Positions 53,829 through 62,715 of a stretch of DNA of 64,000 bases are shown one piece after another. The number at the start of each line of letters is the position of its first letter. The first letter of the stretch is position 1. The translations under genes and the position numbers were made by a program. This DNA is from Odoribacter sp. Lineage in GTDB: Bacteria; Bacteroidota; Bacteroidia; Bacteroidales; Marinifilaceae. The stretch lies in assembly GCA_020024465.1 (NCBI GenBank), contig JAHHTT010000002.1:102337-166336 (forward strand), in the 5' to 3' direction. The notes under the pieces were generated by a model. The model did no database searches and had not been told where the DNA came from. It saw nothing but the letters and a program-made list of their open reading frames with translations.

Positions 53829-56592
53829 TATCGTTTTCGTTATCGAAATTATCCTCAATATCAGCATATTCTCCTACCATATTCACTTTATAATTTACTG
53901 CAAACGATGTATCTGTTGCTGGGAAGGAAATGGCAAACCCAACAAATGGATCATCACTTTCGACAAATACGGTTGAACCTTCTGCTGGCACACCATTCTT
54001 CATGACGTTAGCACCTATTGGATTTAATGGATAAATTATCAGTAGTGGTTGAGTTTTGGGTCTAAAACTACTACGTACAACCAATGGTTTTGGATATGCC
54101 TTAGACCAAATTTTACCATTATCTACAGATTCTCGTTTTGTTGTTTCTAAAGCTTCATTTAGCATATCTTTTTCTAAATCTACAAATTCATCAGCTTGAT
54201 TACCAACGATATGATTCTTTCGAATAAAGTATGTTTTGTAATCTGTATCAATAGCTCTATTACGATAGAAACAATTAACTTTATATTTGTTGCAGAAACG
54301 ATATTCCTTATTAGGACCACTTCCAGCCGACTTATTCATCAGAGCAACGCTCCAATTCGTCAACTCGTTATGTCCTTGTAACTCATTGATGTACTTAACA
54401 ATTAATTCAAGATTTACCTTTTTGAGGGATTCTGCAACAGTAAATTCATTGAAATAATCACAAATTTGATTTGCTGGAACATTTTTCCAAAGATAGTCTC
54501 CATCTTTGATTATGGGTTCACCTAATCCGGCCAGAAGCTCATCAGTAGCAACAAGATTTCTGTTCTTTAATCCCTTATCAATCGGCAATTGATAAGTTTC
54601 AATGAGTCGAGAAGCCCACGATACTTGAATTTCCTTGGTATTCCTCATCTTATTAAGAGCAGTGATTTGTAGGCATCCAGGATGTGTACGTACTTTGAGA
54701 GCATACTTATCCGGTGTACTTCTTGATTCTGCAAGATAGTTGAATTCTTCACGCAACTCAGCACTAGCGACAGCAATGTGTCGATACCATTCATTGAGTT
54801 CAGCACTTGTAAATAGACGGCATAAATCAACATATCCTGGACGATACCCAAACCATCTACCCATCTGCATTAATGTATCATACATTTTAGAAGCACGTAA
54901 GAAATAGCTTATAGAAAGTCCCTCCAACGTCAGACCTCGAGATAGTTTGTCTCCGCCTATAGCGATAACAGAAACCCCATTTTTAGAATTCAGTTGATAA
55001 TCAACAATATCACCAGAAGATCCGTTAATGGATTTCACTTCAATTTTCTGAACAACTTTGAAAAGTAAAGGCTTAATATCTTCCCACTGATGGACTTGCA
55101 AGCAATGATCAATATTGGAAAGAGTTGAATTCTTAATCTTATTGGTTGTTTCAGTATAGTCATTCTCTAGCAAATCTTGAAATTCACTGAGTACAGATGG
55201 GTCGTTTGCTTCTATCTCTTGCTTATAATATGAAAACTGTTGAGCTACCAATTCTTTAATCTCATTTTGCCATAGCTGATAACGAGAAACGTGGATAAGC
55301 ATAGAGTTATGCTTATTTTCTTGGCCTCTTGCTAAGCGTATAGCGCATGTCAATATAAAGCTCTTAATAGCTGTCTTTAACGACTCTGGTATATCTGCAA
55401 ATGTTGGCTTAGGATCATTCTTTTTGTGCCCCTCTGGTATGAAAGTCAGATAATCGCTAATAGGAACTACAATCGGCAACAAGTCTTCTTCCTCCTCAAC
55501 ATCCATACTTGTCCCAAATACTTTTTCAGGACCAATGTAATTAGTTGGTGCAGGGAGATTGATAATAAAGTCACGTGGAAACAAATCTGATTCGTCTTGT
55601 GCTATAAATATATTAGCAAAAGGTGTGGCTGTATATCCAACATAGGCAGACCTATTGAATTGTCCAATCAGCGTTCTAATACCTTTATTGATTGCTGTTG
55701 GGTCTAAATCCTTATCTTTCTTTGTATTGATTGAAGCATTATCAGCTTCATCATCAATCAGTAGCAACGATTTATTTGCAATCTTGTGACCTCCAGCTTG
55801 AGCTTTCAGCCAAGTGTTCAAGCGCTTTAATACTGATGCGTTCTTTTTTACAACCAGAATTATGGGTTGCGGTGCATTGAAGTTGAACCCAGCAGTATTT
55901 GCTGCCCTACTATTGAAATCGCCAGAATCCAAACTTGTGGTATAGGAATTAGCAATTGCGGAATCAAAACCAGGAATCAGTCCTACACCTATTTTGGTAG
56001 TATTGTTGATATTATATGCTCGTTCGTATTGGGTATCAAATCCTAAAAAACCCTCATCTATTCTACTTTGAGTTTGACTTCTCAGATTATTCAAGATGCC
56101 AGCTAGTACAACGATAAAATTGAAGCCTGCATCAGCAGCTTTGCAAATTAAGCCTGTGTAATTAGCTGTTTTACCAGATTGAACTTGACCTACAACTAAC
56201 CCTTTTTTATCAATTGTGATATTGGTCAGCTGGGGATTAAACAAATTATCTAAAATGCGGTCACTCATTTCATCTAACTTTTGAATGACAAGTGGAGCAA
56301 AACCTTTTTGTTCAGACAAATATTGTTTATACCTCACCCAAAAGTCCCAAGTAGACTTGCGCTCAGCTTTGAAATCTCTAAGCCAAGGTTGTCTTCTTTC
56401 ATTCCCTTCTAGTATTTGAAAGTCCTGAATCCTTACTCCATACAAGGATAGTAATTCGCTTTTTACTTGCGCAATATCCATATTGGGAAAGATTAGTGAT
56501 ACCCTTTCTATAGCATCATTAATCTGATCGTCTGTTACAACAGCATTTGGTCCGATTAGGACTCGACACATATTAATAATCTGATTCTGCAT
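53812..56592 (-). CDS. Z1 domain SF2-type helicase
   Basis: The 926-residue protein shows ordered helicase motifs: I GLVVGQVQSGKTANYTGLI (about residues 130-148), II LLIDDEADNAS (about 280-290), III YVGYTATPFANIF, then the Z1 signature GGDKLSRGLTLEGLSISYFL (about 547-566) and VI QMGRWFGYRPGYVDLCRL. Z1 proteins are found with PD-(D/E)XK, MORC-type ATPases and methyltransferases. It probably translocates on DNA to license cleavage. Starts 2 bases after the MORC-type gene stop. Confidence 0.92.
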   Translation of the reverse strand: MQNQIINMCRVLIGPNAVVTDDQINDAIERVSLIFPNMDIAQVKSELLSLYGVRIQDFQILEGNERRQPWLRDFKAERKSTWDFWVRYKQYLSEQKGFAPLVIQKLDEMSDRILDNLFNPQLTNITIDKKGLVVGQVQSGKTANYTGLICKAADAGFNFIVVLAGILNNLRSQTQSRIDEGFLGFDTQYERAYNINNTTKIGVGLIPGFDSAIANSYTTSLDSGDFNSRAANTAGFNFNAPQPIILVVKKNASVLKRLNTWLKAQAGGHKIANKSLLLIDDEADNASINTKKDKDLDPTAINKGIRTLIGQFNRSAYVGYTATPFANIFIAQDESDLFPRDFIINLPAPTNYIGPEKVFGTSMDVEEEEDLLPIVVPISDYLTFIPEGHKKNDPKPTFADIPESLKTAIKSFILTCAIRLARGQENKHNSMLIHVSRYQLWQNEIKELVAQQFSYYKQEIEANDPSVLSEFQDLLENDYTETTNKIKNSTLSNIDHCLQVHQWEDIKPLLFKVVQKIEVKSINGSSGDIVDYQLNSKNGVSVIAIGGDKLSRGLTLEGLSISYFLRASKMYDTLMQMGRWFGYRPGYVDLCRLFTSAELNEWYRHIAVASAELREEFNYLAESRSTPDKYALKVRTHPGCLQITALNKMRNTKEIQVSWASRLIETYQLPIDKGLKNRNLVATDELLAGLGEPIIKDGDYLWKNVPANQICDYFNEFTVAESLKKVNLELIVKYINELQGHNELTNWSVALMNKSAGSGPNKEYRFCNKYKVNCFYRNRAIDTDYKTYFIRKNHIVGNQADEFVDLEKDMLNEALETTKRESVDNGKIWSKAYPKPLVVRSSFRPKTQPLLIIYPLNPIGANVMKNGVPAEGSTVFVESDDPFVGFAISFPATDTSFAVNYKVNMVGEYADIEDNFDNENDNEYRE

Positions 56593-56594
56593 AG

Positions 56595-58067
56595 CTATAA
56601 ATTTTCGATTAAATCCTCAAAGAGGTTAAAAGGTTCTACTGTTTTTAGATATGCTTTGGCTTGTTCAGATGTCTTTCCCGTTTTAATTTGGTTATCATAC
56701 ATCGTCCGCATCATATCTGTTATGATTGAAGGATTGATACCCATAAAAGGTTCAAGTTGAGACTCTTCACCTTTTGCTTCATTGATATAAATTGTCTTAG
56801 TTGGTAATGTTTCCTCAATAAAGCTAAGAAGAGTGTTAATAGCCTTCTCAGGGTTGTCAAGAGCCATACTTTTTATTTGCTTAATCATGTCATGTTCACG
56901 ATTAACCACAAAAGACCATTTATTATCTTTTTTCTTCTCGCACCATAGAGGTTGGAAAGATGTACCAGCTTTTTGCTTTAGAATCTTTCCTCTATGTCGA
57001 TAGACTTCACAACCAATTGATCTCACAGCTTTAGCGTAAGATTCAAGTTGACTTCTATTTTGCATTGGAGGATAGGCTCTTGATTTTTTAATATCAATCT
57101 GCCATTCAGTGTCCAATGTATTAGGTAAGTCTATTTTAATTCGCACTAATTTATAGTACTCTTCCTTTCTAAATAGCCCAAGCCAATCACCTGCTAAAAG
57201 TAATCTTTTTCCTCTATATACATAGAATCCTTGCTGAGCTGCCCATCCATTAATACCTTCTGCTTTAGCATAGGCTGCTTCGCTAGAGAACGCACTTTTA
57301 TGAGGCAAAACATACCCCTTGACAGATATTCCACCAATAATGTTTTCGGTGGGTCTTATCTGCGTCTTTGGTTCATTTTCACAGAATGGATTCCAAGGCT
57401 CAATTTCATGTTCACACCAGAAAATCCTCACAACTTTTTCTTCTATAAAACGATGAAAAGTCATTGAAATGTGTCGTTTCACATTGTCTAATAGTGAAGA
57501 AAATTTGACCTTTGAGTTAATATCAATCTCACTTGTTTCTGGGTTAATGATTCGGTCTAAACCTGACCATATAACCAAAGTGCCATGAGAAACATCATCA
57601 AGAGCATTTATATATTCATCAGGAATCCATTGAAGAAGTTCCCATTGGTTTGTTTTTGCAACGTAGTCTAAGTCCCAAGTCCAATAAACGGGCTTGTAAT
57701 CAGCCTTTTTGCTATATACGGTAAGTCTTCTACATTGAGAGAATGAGGCGGTTTTCAGTCCCAAACCAAATCGACCTAAATCACTTTTTGAACGTTCTTC
57801 CAAAGGATTCTGAGAACCTGGTCTCATTGCTTCGATCAGTTCCTGATGATTCATTCCAATGCCATCATCTTTAATAGTGATAATTGATTGACCACCTTTC
57901 CAGATTCTCGAGATCCAGATATTATTCGCTCCAGCTGATATAGAGTTATCTAATATATCAGCCATTGCTGTTTCCAAACTATAGCCCATAGCTCGAAAAG
58001 TCTCAACCATGGACGCAGCAGCAGGTGTAGCATTAGCGGTTTTGAGTTCTTCGTAATTCATCTTCAT
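56595..58067 (-). CDS. GHKL ATPase, MORC/MutL-like
   Basis: The 490-residue protein has a GHKL ATP-binding domain near its start: N-box MADILDNSISAGANNIWISR (about residues 34-53), G1 IKDDGIGMNHQELIEAM (about 64-80), G2 SDLGRFGLGLKTASFSQCR (about 94-112). An S5-like transducer follows (about 250-340), with GYVLPHKSAF and VYRGKRLLLAGDWLGLF. MORC-type ATPases of this kind are known from bacterial restriction-modification operons. It overlaps the methyltransferase gene by 35 bases, so expression is coupled. Confidence 0.9.
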   Translation of the reverse strand: MKMNYEELKTANATPAAASMVETFRAMGYSLETAMADILDNSISAGANNIWISRIWKGGQSIITIKDDGIGMNHQELIEAMRPGSQNPLEERSKSDLGRFGLGLKTASFSQCRRLTVYSKKADYKPVYWTWDLDYVAKTNQWELLQWIPDEYINALDDVSHGTLVIWSGLDRIINPETSEIDINSKVKFSSLLDNVKRHISMTFHRFIEEKVVRIFWCEHEIEPWNPFCENEPKTQIRPTENIIGGISVKGYVLPHKSAFSSEAAYAKAEGINGWAAQQGFYVYRGKRLLLAGDWLGLFRKEEYYKLVRIKIDLPNTLDTEWQIDIKKSRAYPPMQNRSQLESYAKAVRSIGCEVYRHRGKILKQKAGTSFQPLWCEKKKDNKWSFVVNREHDMIKQIKSMALDNPEKAINTLLSFIEETLPTKTIYINEAKGEESQLEPFMGINPSIITDMMRTMYDNQIKTGKTSEQAKAYLKTVEPFNLFEDLIENL

Positions 58068-59343
58068 GAGCTAATATTTTTTTTATCTCTAAAGCAATCT
58101 TCTCTGCAAGGACTACAGGGACAGCGTTACCAATTTGTTTAAATGCGGAAGAGCGACTTCCTTCAAAAAAGTAGTCATCTGGGAATGATTGAATTCTTGC
58201 AGCTTCACGTATTGTAATAGAACGTACATTATCCGTCGTTGGATTAGGAGTTGGATATATGTAATAATGTCCATCCATAGCGATATGTGCTACAACGGTG
58301 TGACATACACCGTTAGGATCTACCACACAAAACCTGTTTAAGAATGTCTGCGTATTTTTATGCTTCTGCAGTGAGGGATCAAGCTTATCATACCGTAAAC
58401 GTTTTCCTTCATTCCACTGTTCAACTGCCTGCTTATAGATTTCTCTGTCTGTAGGATTGTTAGGACGTGCAATGTGCTGAGTGGTAAAGCTCAAGACTCC
58501 TCTAATTCCTGATTTTTTAAGGTATTCCATATCGCTTAAAGGCTTTGTGTAATGAACAATTCCGCAAAGTGTACCCTCTCCAGCCTTAACTATAGGCAGA
58601 TCACAAAACAAATCCCTCATCATTTTGTATGGCATTTGCTCTTCAAGAAGGTACGGATAGTGATACGAGGTATCTTCTTGTGTGTCTCTTTTATTTTGCC
58701 AACCAACAATAATGACCCTATGACGTTTTTGCAAAACTCCATGCTGTGATGCTATCTGTTCACGAAAATCTATATTATAATCTAACTCGCGCACCAATCG
58801 AATAAGATCCCTAAATGGCTCTCCACCTTTGGCAGTAAAAATTCCCAAAACATTTTCAAACACAAACATTTTGGGCTTATAACGTTTAAGGAACTCTACA
58901 TAGAATTTATATAGGTCATTACGAGGGTCTTCTTCAATTTTTTTTCCTAATCTAGCACGGCCAGCGACAGAATATGCCTGGCATGGTGGACCTCCAATAA
59001 TCATATCAACGGGCTTCCCATTACAAAGTTTATCAACTCTTTCAAAAAGGCTTGGCAATGTTTCTTTCCCTATAGCTTCTTGAATAACCGAGTCAATCAC
59101 AGATTTAGGAACTTGATTCCAAAGCCAACTTCCATCTGTTTTTTCCTTCTTGTTTTTGAGGTATTCTTCGTATATTTCAAGTTTTCCGTTCTCCTTTAAA
59201 TAATGAAATGCTGCACGAGTTTTCAATGAGTCACAAGCATAGTGATCCATCTCAATATGTGCTATGGGTTCATAACCAGCTCTGATAAAACCTTCTGATA
59301 GTCCACCAGCACCTGCAAACAAATCTATAAATCTGTACTTCAT
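58033..59343 (-). CDS. C5 DNA cytosine methyltransferase
   Basis: A 436-residue Dcm-type enzyme. Motif I YRFIDLFAGAGGLSEGF, motif IV GGPPCQAYSVAGRAR with the catalytic Cys, motif VI FVFENVLGI, motif VIII QKRHRVIIVGW, and the late IQSFPDDYFFEGSRSSAFKQIGNAVP (motifs IX-X). The target recognition region (about residues 215-350) is not assignable to a sequence. It should protect host DNA from the operon's nuclease, and its m5C explains the nearby vsr. It follows the HTH regulator by 7 bases. Confidence 0.95.
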   Translation of the reverse strand: MKYRFIDLFAGAGGLSEGFIRAGYEPIAHIEMDHYACDSLKTRAAFHYLKENGKLEIYEEYLKNKKEKTDGSWLWNQVPKSVIDSVIQEAIGKETLPSLFERVDKLCNGKPVDMIIGGPPCQAYSVAGRARLGKKIEEDPRNDLYKFYVEFLKRYKPKMFVFENVLGIFTAKGGEPFRDLIRLVRELDYNIDFREQIASQHGVLQKRHRVIIVGWQNKRDTQEDTSYHYPYLLEEQMPYKMMRDLFCDLPIVKAGEGTLCGIVHYTKPLSDMEYLKKSGIRGVLSFTTQHIARPNNPTDREIYKQAVEQWNEGKRLRYDKLDPSLQKHKNTQTFLNRFCVVDPNGVCHTVVAHIAMDGHYYIYPTPNPTTDNVRSITIREAARIQSFPDDYFFEGSRSSAFKQIGNAVPVVLAEKIALEIKKILAHEDELRRTQNR

Positions 59344-59350
59344 ACGTTAA

Positions 59351-59560
59351 TCATTTTGTTTTATTAAGCAGTTCTGATACATCAACATCTAAGAGATTAG
59401 CTATCTTTATCAATTGGTGGACAGAAGGTTGGGAGCGGTTAGTACACCATCTGGAAACCGTCATGTCTGATTTCCCTAATTGATCAGCAAGCCATTTGCT
59501 TGTCTTGTGATTATCAGCCAAAGCAGCTTTTAATCTATTGGGTATTTGTTTAACGCTCAT
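59351..59560 (-). CDS. Xre-type HTH regulator (controller-like)
   Basis: A 69-residue single-domain HTH_3 protein: VKQIPNRLKAALADNHKTSK, WLADQLGKSDMTVSRWCTNR (recognition helix), then PSVHQLIKIANLLDVDVSEL. It precedes the methyltransferase gene and is first in the operon, the position and size of a restriction-modification controller (C) protein. A -7 element lies 32 bases upstream of its ATG. Confidence 0.9.
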   Translation of the reverse strand: MSVKQIPNRLKAALADNHKTSKWLADQLGKSDMTVSRWCTNRSQPSVHQLIKIANLLDVDVSELLNKTK

Positions 59561-59858
59561 AATCTCTGCTGAATTTCTTCTATTAAAACGACAAAAATAC
59601 TCGTTTATTGTATATTTTCCTACATGTTTTTGATATTTAACCCTAATCCACTTGTTTTTTTAAGCTCATAATGAACTTATACCCATTAATAAGCATGAAT
59701 TGTTTGCAGGTAATGGCTCATAAACATCATCATCGAAACGACGCAAAATGAATGGGCTGTTTTTGTCTTTCTCCGAAGAAGCTACAAGTATCAGTAATAC
59801 TTGCGATCTTACTATCTGTTTTTGAGTAATTAGTTGAAATTATCTTCTTGATTTCTTC
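59561..59858. other. Intergenic region between HTH gene and MITE
   Basis: Contains the operon promoter region and about 200 further bases without a gene or recognisable repeat. The 9-base target duplication of the MITE (GATTTCTTC) ends it. Confidence 0.5.
59592..59599 (-). promoter_or_regulatory. -7 element of the restriction-type operon
   Basis: On the minus strand TATTTTTG fits TAnnTTTG; the predicted start site lies about 25 bases before the HTH ATG. No clear -33 TTTG. Confidence 0.5.
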
Positions 59859-60124
59859 TATTGGTGTCCGGTGAACGTGTTTAACCAGCTGTTCAGAGTG
59901 ATTTTATGCGTTGACAAGCCTCATGTCTCAATGATTGTGTCGGTTGTCCGATAAAATTGTTTTCCTTTTATGGGGTATTCATTGACAAGAATGTCATATT
60001 TGCCCAATTCGGGCTCTTTTAATGGATTTTTATCTCACAATGAAGACCCTGCACGTTCAATATATCGGCTGTCCGGGAAAATAAAAAGTCAAATAGGTTT
60101 TGAATGTTTTACCGGACACCAATA
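59859..60124. mobile_element. MITE-like element, 266 bp
   Basis: Perfect 14-bp terminal inverted repeats TATTGGTGTCCGGT (59859-59872) and ACCGGACACCAATA (60111-60124). Exact 9-bp direct repeats GATTTCTTC flank them (59850-59858 and 60125-60133). It carries no gene. Such an element would be moved by a transposase acting in trans. It inserted so that the duplication covers the stop codon of the neighbouring minus-strand gene. Confidence 0.85.
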
Positions 60125-60131
60125 GATTTCT

Positions 60132-60839
60132 TCACAAACATTCTTCTTTTCCTCTTCGCTCTCTAACCTTTTCTAATCCCGGCATCTTTTTAGCCAATGC
60201 ACTTTCTCCGGCAGGAAAATAGAGTGGAAAGACTTGGAATAAGAAACTCACAATTTCACTACGGCTTTTATCCATATTGTAAAAAGCAGAGCAGACAAAG
60301 TACATTAGTTCTTGCTGACTACATGTTTCTTTGGGCTGTATACTTATTGAGGGAGCAACTATCAAGTCATGTTCAGCAAATGATAGAGCATTGGAAAGAA
60401 TAGCTTCCTGTTCTTCTTCGGTAAACATCTTTATTTTCCCAGCTAACCATTCAAGCTCTCTTTGCTGAAGTGCTTGTTGTTTTTCGTTTTGATGCTCCAA
60501 TAGGATTGCTACATTTTCTTGTTGCTTTTCTGTCAAGGCATTTTCCAATGCTTGATTCTTTCGTTTAAGGACATTGAATTTCAGCAATGCAGCAACGTAC
60601 ATACAAAAATATCCTACCGCAATATCAAATATCAGAACAAGCAGATAATTGTTACTTGAGTTTTGTGTGTCACCAGCCATATATTCACTAATAGGGATAA
60701 CAGCTAATAGCATGATGATGGCTATTGCATAAAGCACTCTGTATCGCGTTTTGTGGCTTACTTGCGGCAAGGAAGCAAACAAAAAGGCGATAATCAAAAC
60801 GGCAATTATTGCACAAAGTGGAATGAAAGAGGTTTCCAT
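60132..60839 (-). CDS. Membrane protein with coiled coil (235 aa)
   Basis: Starting at ATG 60839, four bases after the AlbA_2 gene stop: three membrane helices (FIPLCAIIAVLIIAFLFASL; VLYAIAIIMLLAVIPISEYM; LLVLIFDIAVGYFCMYVAAL), a coiled coil (KRKNQALENALTEKQQENVA and on, about residues 90-140), then a cytoplasmic helical domain (about 140-225). No family recognised. Co-transcribed with the AlbA_2 gene, so the two likely act together. Its stop codon overlaps the target duplication of the adjacent MITE. Confidence 0.72.
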   Translation of the reverse strand: METSFIPLCAIIAVLIIAFLFASLPQVSHKTRYRVLYAIAIIMLLAVIPISEYMAGDTQNSSNNYLLVLIFDIAVGYFCMYVAALLKFNVLKRKNQALENALTEKQQENVAILLEHQNEKQQALQQRELEWLAGKIKMFTEEEQEAILSNALSFAEHDLIVAPSISIQPKETCSQQELMYFVCSAFYNMDKSRSEIVSFLFQVFPLYFPAGESALAKKMPGLEKVRERRGKEECL

Positions 60840-60843
60840 AGTT

Positions 60844-62421
60844 TTATTGTTCTGTGTATGGTTTAACAATAATGCGCCAATAGCCACCATGGTCTGCTCC
60901 TTCACGAGACAAAATACCCATAGAACGTAACTTGGAAATCTGTTTTTCTACGGCTCGGGAGCTTATTCCTATTTTATAGGCCATTGCTTCTGCAGACATT
61001 GATGGGTCGGAAATGACGAAATCAATAATTTTTTGTGCGGTTTTCCCAATGCTTTTAGATTTGTTTTTCGAATCTCCGAACTTTTTCTCCGAACCTTTTG
61101 GGGTTATCTCCGAACCTTTCTCCGAACTTTCTTGCATATCACCGAAGGTTTTCTCCGAACTTTTGCTGTTTACAACGAACTTTTCTACCGAACTTTCTTC
61201 GTTTACAGGGTACTTTTCGAGGGTGCTATTTACCCTGTTAGCCACTTCCTCGACAGGTATTCTTCCGCTTTCGTTCCAGTTCAGATTATAGAATGTGGTG
61301 TAGAAAGAGGTCGCTTCCGTTTGATATTGTGGCTCTTTACCTTGCAGGAAATTGGGTAGTTTCTCCGTAAGCTCCCGCATTTTCCTTAAACCCGAGCCGC
61401 GTTTCTCCATATAGTCCAACTGTGTGAACACATCTGCAATGACAGGGTTGCGGCGCATGGATGGCACTTTGTATATGTCACGGTCTTGAATCTGTGTACC
61501 GTCAAGCATAGCACCTGGTGATACCAGTTCTACACGGTCATCGTAAATATCGATATGTACTTCACCGCCCATCACGGTGTAATCCCGATGGATAAGGTGG
61601 TTTACCAATCCTTCGAAGATGGCACGGTCTGAATAGTCGGGGAGGTTTAGACGATAGTTCGGCATCTTCACCCAACCACTCATGGTATAGTTCTTGATGA
61701 AGTCCATGCCGTATTTCAATAGCAATACAAGGTTAGCCCGATGCTCTACGGAACTGATGGCATCATCTTTATAGAGTCCAGTCCAACGGGTACAGAAAAT
61801 ACGTGATTGAAATACGGTGCAATTATCCACAAAAAGCAATCCTGCATTGGTCAGTTTGCCATCAGGAGTTACTAGTCCGAATGATTCCAGATACTTGTCA
61901 TTCCATTCCTGATGGGTTTGCTCACGGAAAGTATTGGCGAGAATGATGAAAGAATGTTTGCTGGCATCCACTTGGGTAGGCAGTGAATCCCAAGTCATGT
62001 GCGTACCTTTCAATACCAATGAAAGAAGCTGTTGCGAATTACACTCCACGCTTTCATTGCCAACTCGTACATATGCAGTACGTGTCCCATCCTGATAATA
62101 GTAATAAGGTGTAAGCGTTCCTGCCTTTACTTTCACTTCAAGCAAGGTATGCCCTTCGTGTTCTATCGGAATAAGCTGAACTTCCGGCACAGGGTCAAGT
62201 CGTGCCTTTATCATTTCACTGATAAAATCAGCATCGGCTTGTGGATTCTCCAAACCTACAATTACACCGTCATCATTCACTCCATAAAACAAACTGCCAC
62301 CGTCCGTATTGGCAAATGCCGACACGGATTTAAGCCATGACTTTACTTTCTTACGTTCCAGCATTTCCTTGAAATCGTAAGCCGAGCATTCCGCTATCAA
62401 TGTATTGTTATGTATTTGCAT
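60844..62421 (-). CDS. AlbA_2/Schlafen-like ATP-binding protein
   Basis: A 525-residue protein. The N-terminal AlbA_2 (Schlafen-type) domain shows SAYDFKEMLERKKVKSWLKS, ANTDGGSLFYGVNDDGVIVG and TAYVRVGNESVECNSQQLLS. A middle GHKL-like HATPase_c_4 region follows (EGLVNHLIHRDYTVMGGEVH, then RNPVIADVFTQLDYMEKRGS). A low-complexity linker of repeated SSEK-type units (about residues 415-465) leads to a winged HTH (SAEAMAYKIGISSRAVEKQI). ATG 62421 is preferred over 62451, because the promoter at 62466 would put the latter only about 8 bases from the transcript start. Possible transcription regulator or defence sensor. Confidence 0.85.
   Translation of the reverse strand: MQIHNNTLIAECSAYDFKEMLERKKVKSWLKSVSAFANTDGGSLFYGVNDDGVIVGLENPQADADFISEMIKARLDPVPEVQLIPIEHEGHTLLEVKVKAGTLTPYYYYQDGTRTAYVRVGNESVECNSQQLLSLVLKGTHMTWDSLPTQVDASKHSFIILANTFREQTHQEWNDKYLESFGLVTPDGKLTNAGLLFVDNCTVFQSRIFCTRWTGLYKDDAISSVEHRANLVLLLKYGMDFIKNYTMSGWVKMPNYRLNLPDYSDRAIFEGLVNHLIHRDYTVMGGEVHIDIYDDRVELVSPGAMLDGTQIQDRDIYKVPSMRRNPVIADVFTQLDYMEKRGSGLRKMRELTEKLPNFLQGKEPQYQTEATSFYTTFYNLNWNESGRIPVEEVANRVNSTLEKYPVNEESSVEKFVVNSKSSEKTFGDMQESSEKGSEITPKGSEKKFGDSKNKSKSIGKTAQKIIDFVISDPSMSAEAMAYKIGISSRAVEKQISKLRSMGILSREGADHGGYWRIIVKPYTEQ
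61065..61205. repeat. Degenerate short repeats within the AlbA_2 gene
   Basis: The unit TCCGAACTTT or TCCGAACCTTT recurs about eight times with variable spacing, coding for Ser-Ser-Glu-Lys-like units of the linker. Copy number could vary between strains. Confidence 0.6.
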
Positions 62422-62465
62422 AGTTTCCTTATTGTTGTTCGGGTATAACATCCCAATATCATATA

Positions 62466-62473
62466 CAAAGGTA
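62466..62473 (-). promoter_or_regulatory. -7 element of the AlbA_2 operon
   Basis: Minus-strand TACCTTTG fits TAnnTTTG and places the transcript start near 62460, supporting the start codon at 62421. Confidence 0.5.
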
Positions 62474-62655
62474 AGGATAAAACCGAAGAATCTGTTAAAA
62501 ACATCGCTTTCTTTTGATTTTTATGCGTTTACATCTCTTATTTATGAATAAAAATCGTACTTTTGTGAGCAAGAGCGTGTGTTGCTTATGGATGCTTATT
62601 TTCGGGTTCGCGTTATATTTGCAACACGTGTACGCAAGTCGCTGATAGATATATC

Positions 62656-62674
62656 ATGTTGATTTTGAGGAAGT
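62656..62674 (+). other. Right attachment repeat (original dnaK 3' end)
   Basis: ATGTTGATTTTGAGGAAGT, identical to 42710-42728. It is followed by AAAGTAA, so the displaced frame still reads VDFEEVK-stop, the original end of DnaK. Confidence 0.88.
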
Positions 62675-62715
62675 AAAGTAAGTATCGATAAACAACGATA
62701 AACATCAATAGGAAA

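Larger units (their letters stand above)
42710..62674. mobile_element. Integrative mobilizable element in dnaK 3' end (~20 kb)
   Basis: Both ends carry the 19-bp sequence ATGTTGATTTTGAGGAAGT. An integrase lies just inside the left end, followed by replication-like genes, a candidate oriT and mobC/mobA, but no transfer-machine genes, so it needs a helper ICE for transfer. Cargo is a restriction-type operon with Vsr and an AlbA_2 protein pair. Past the right repeat, the sequence reads on as the original dnaK end (GTAAAGTAA, coding VK-stop) and terminator. Confidence 0.88.
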
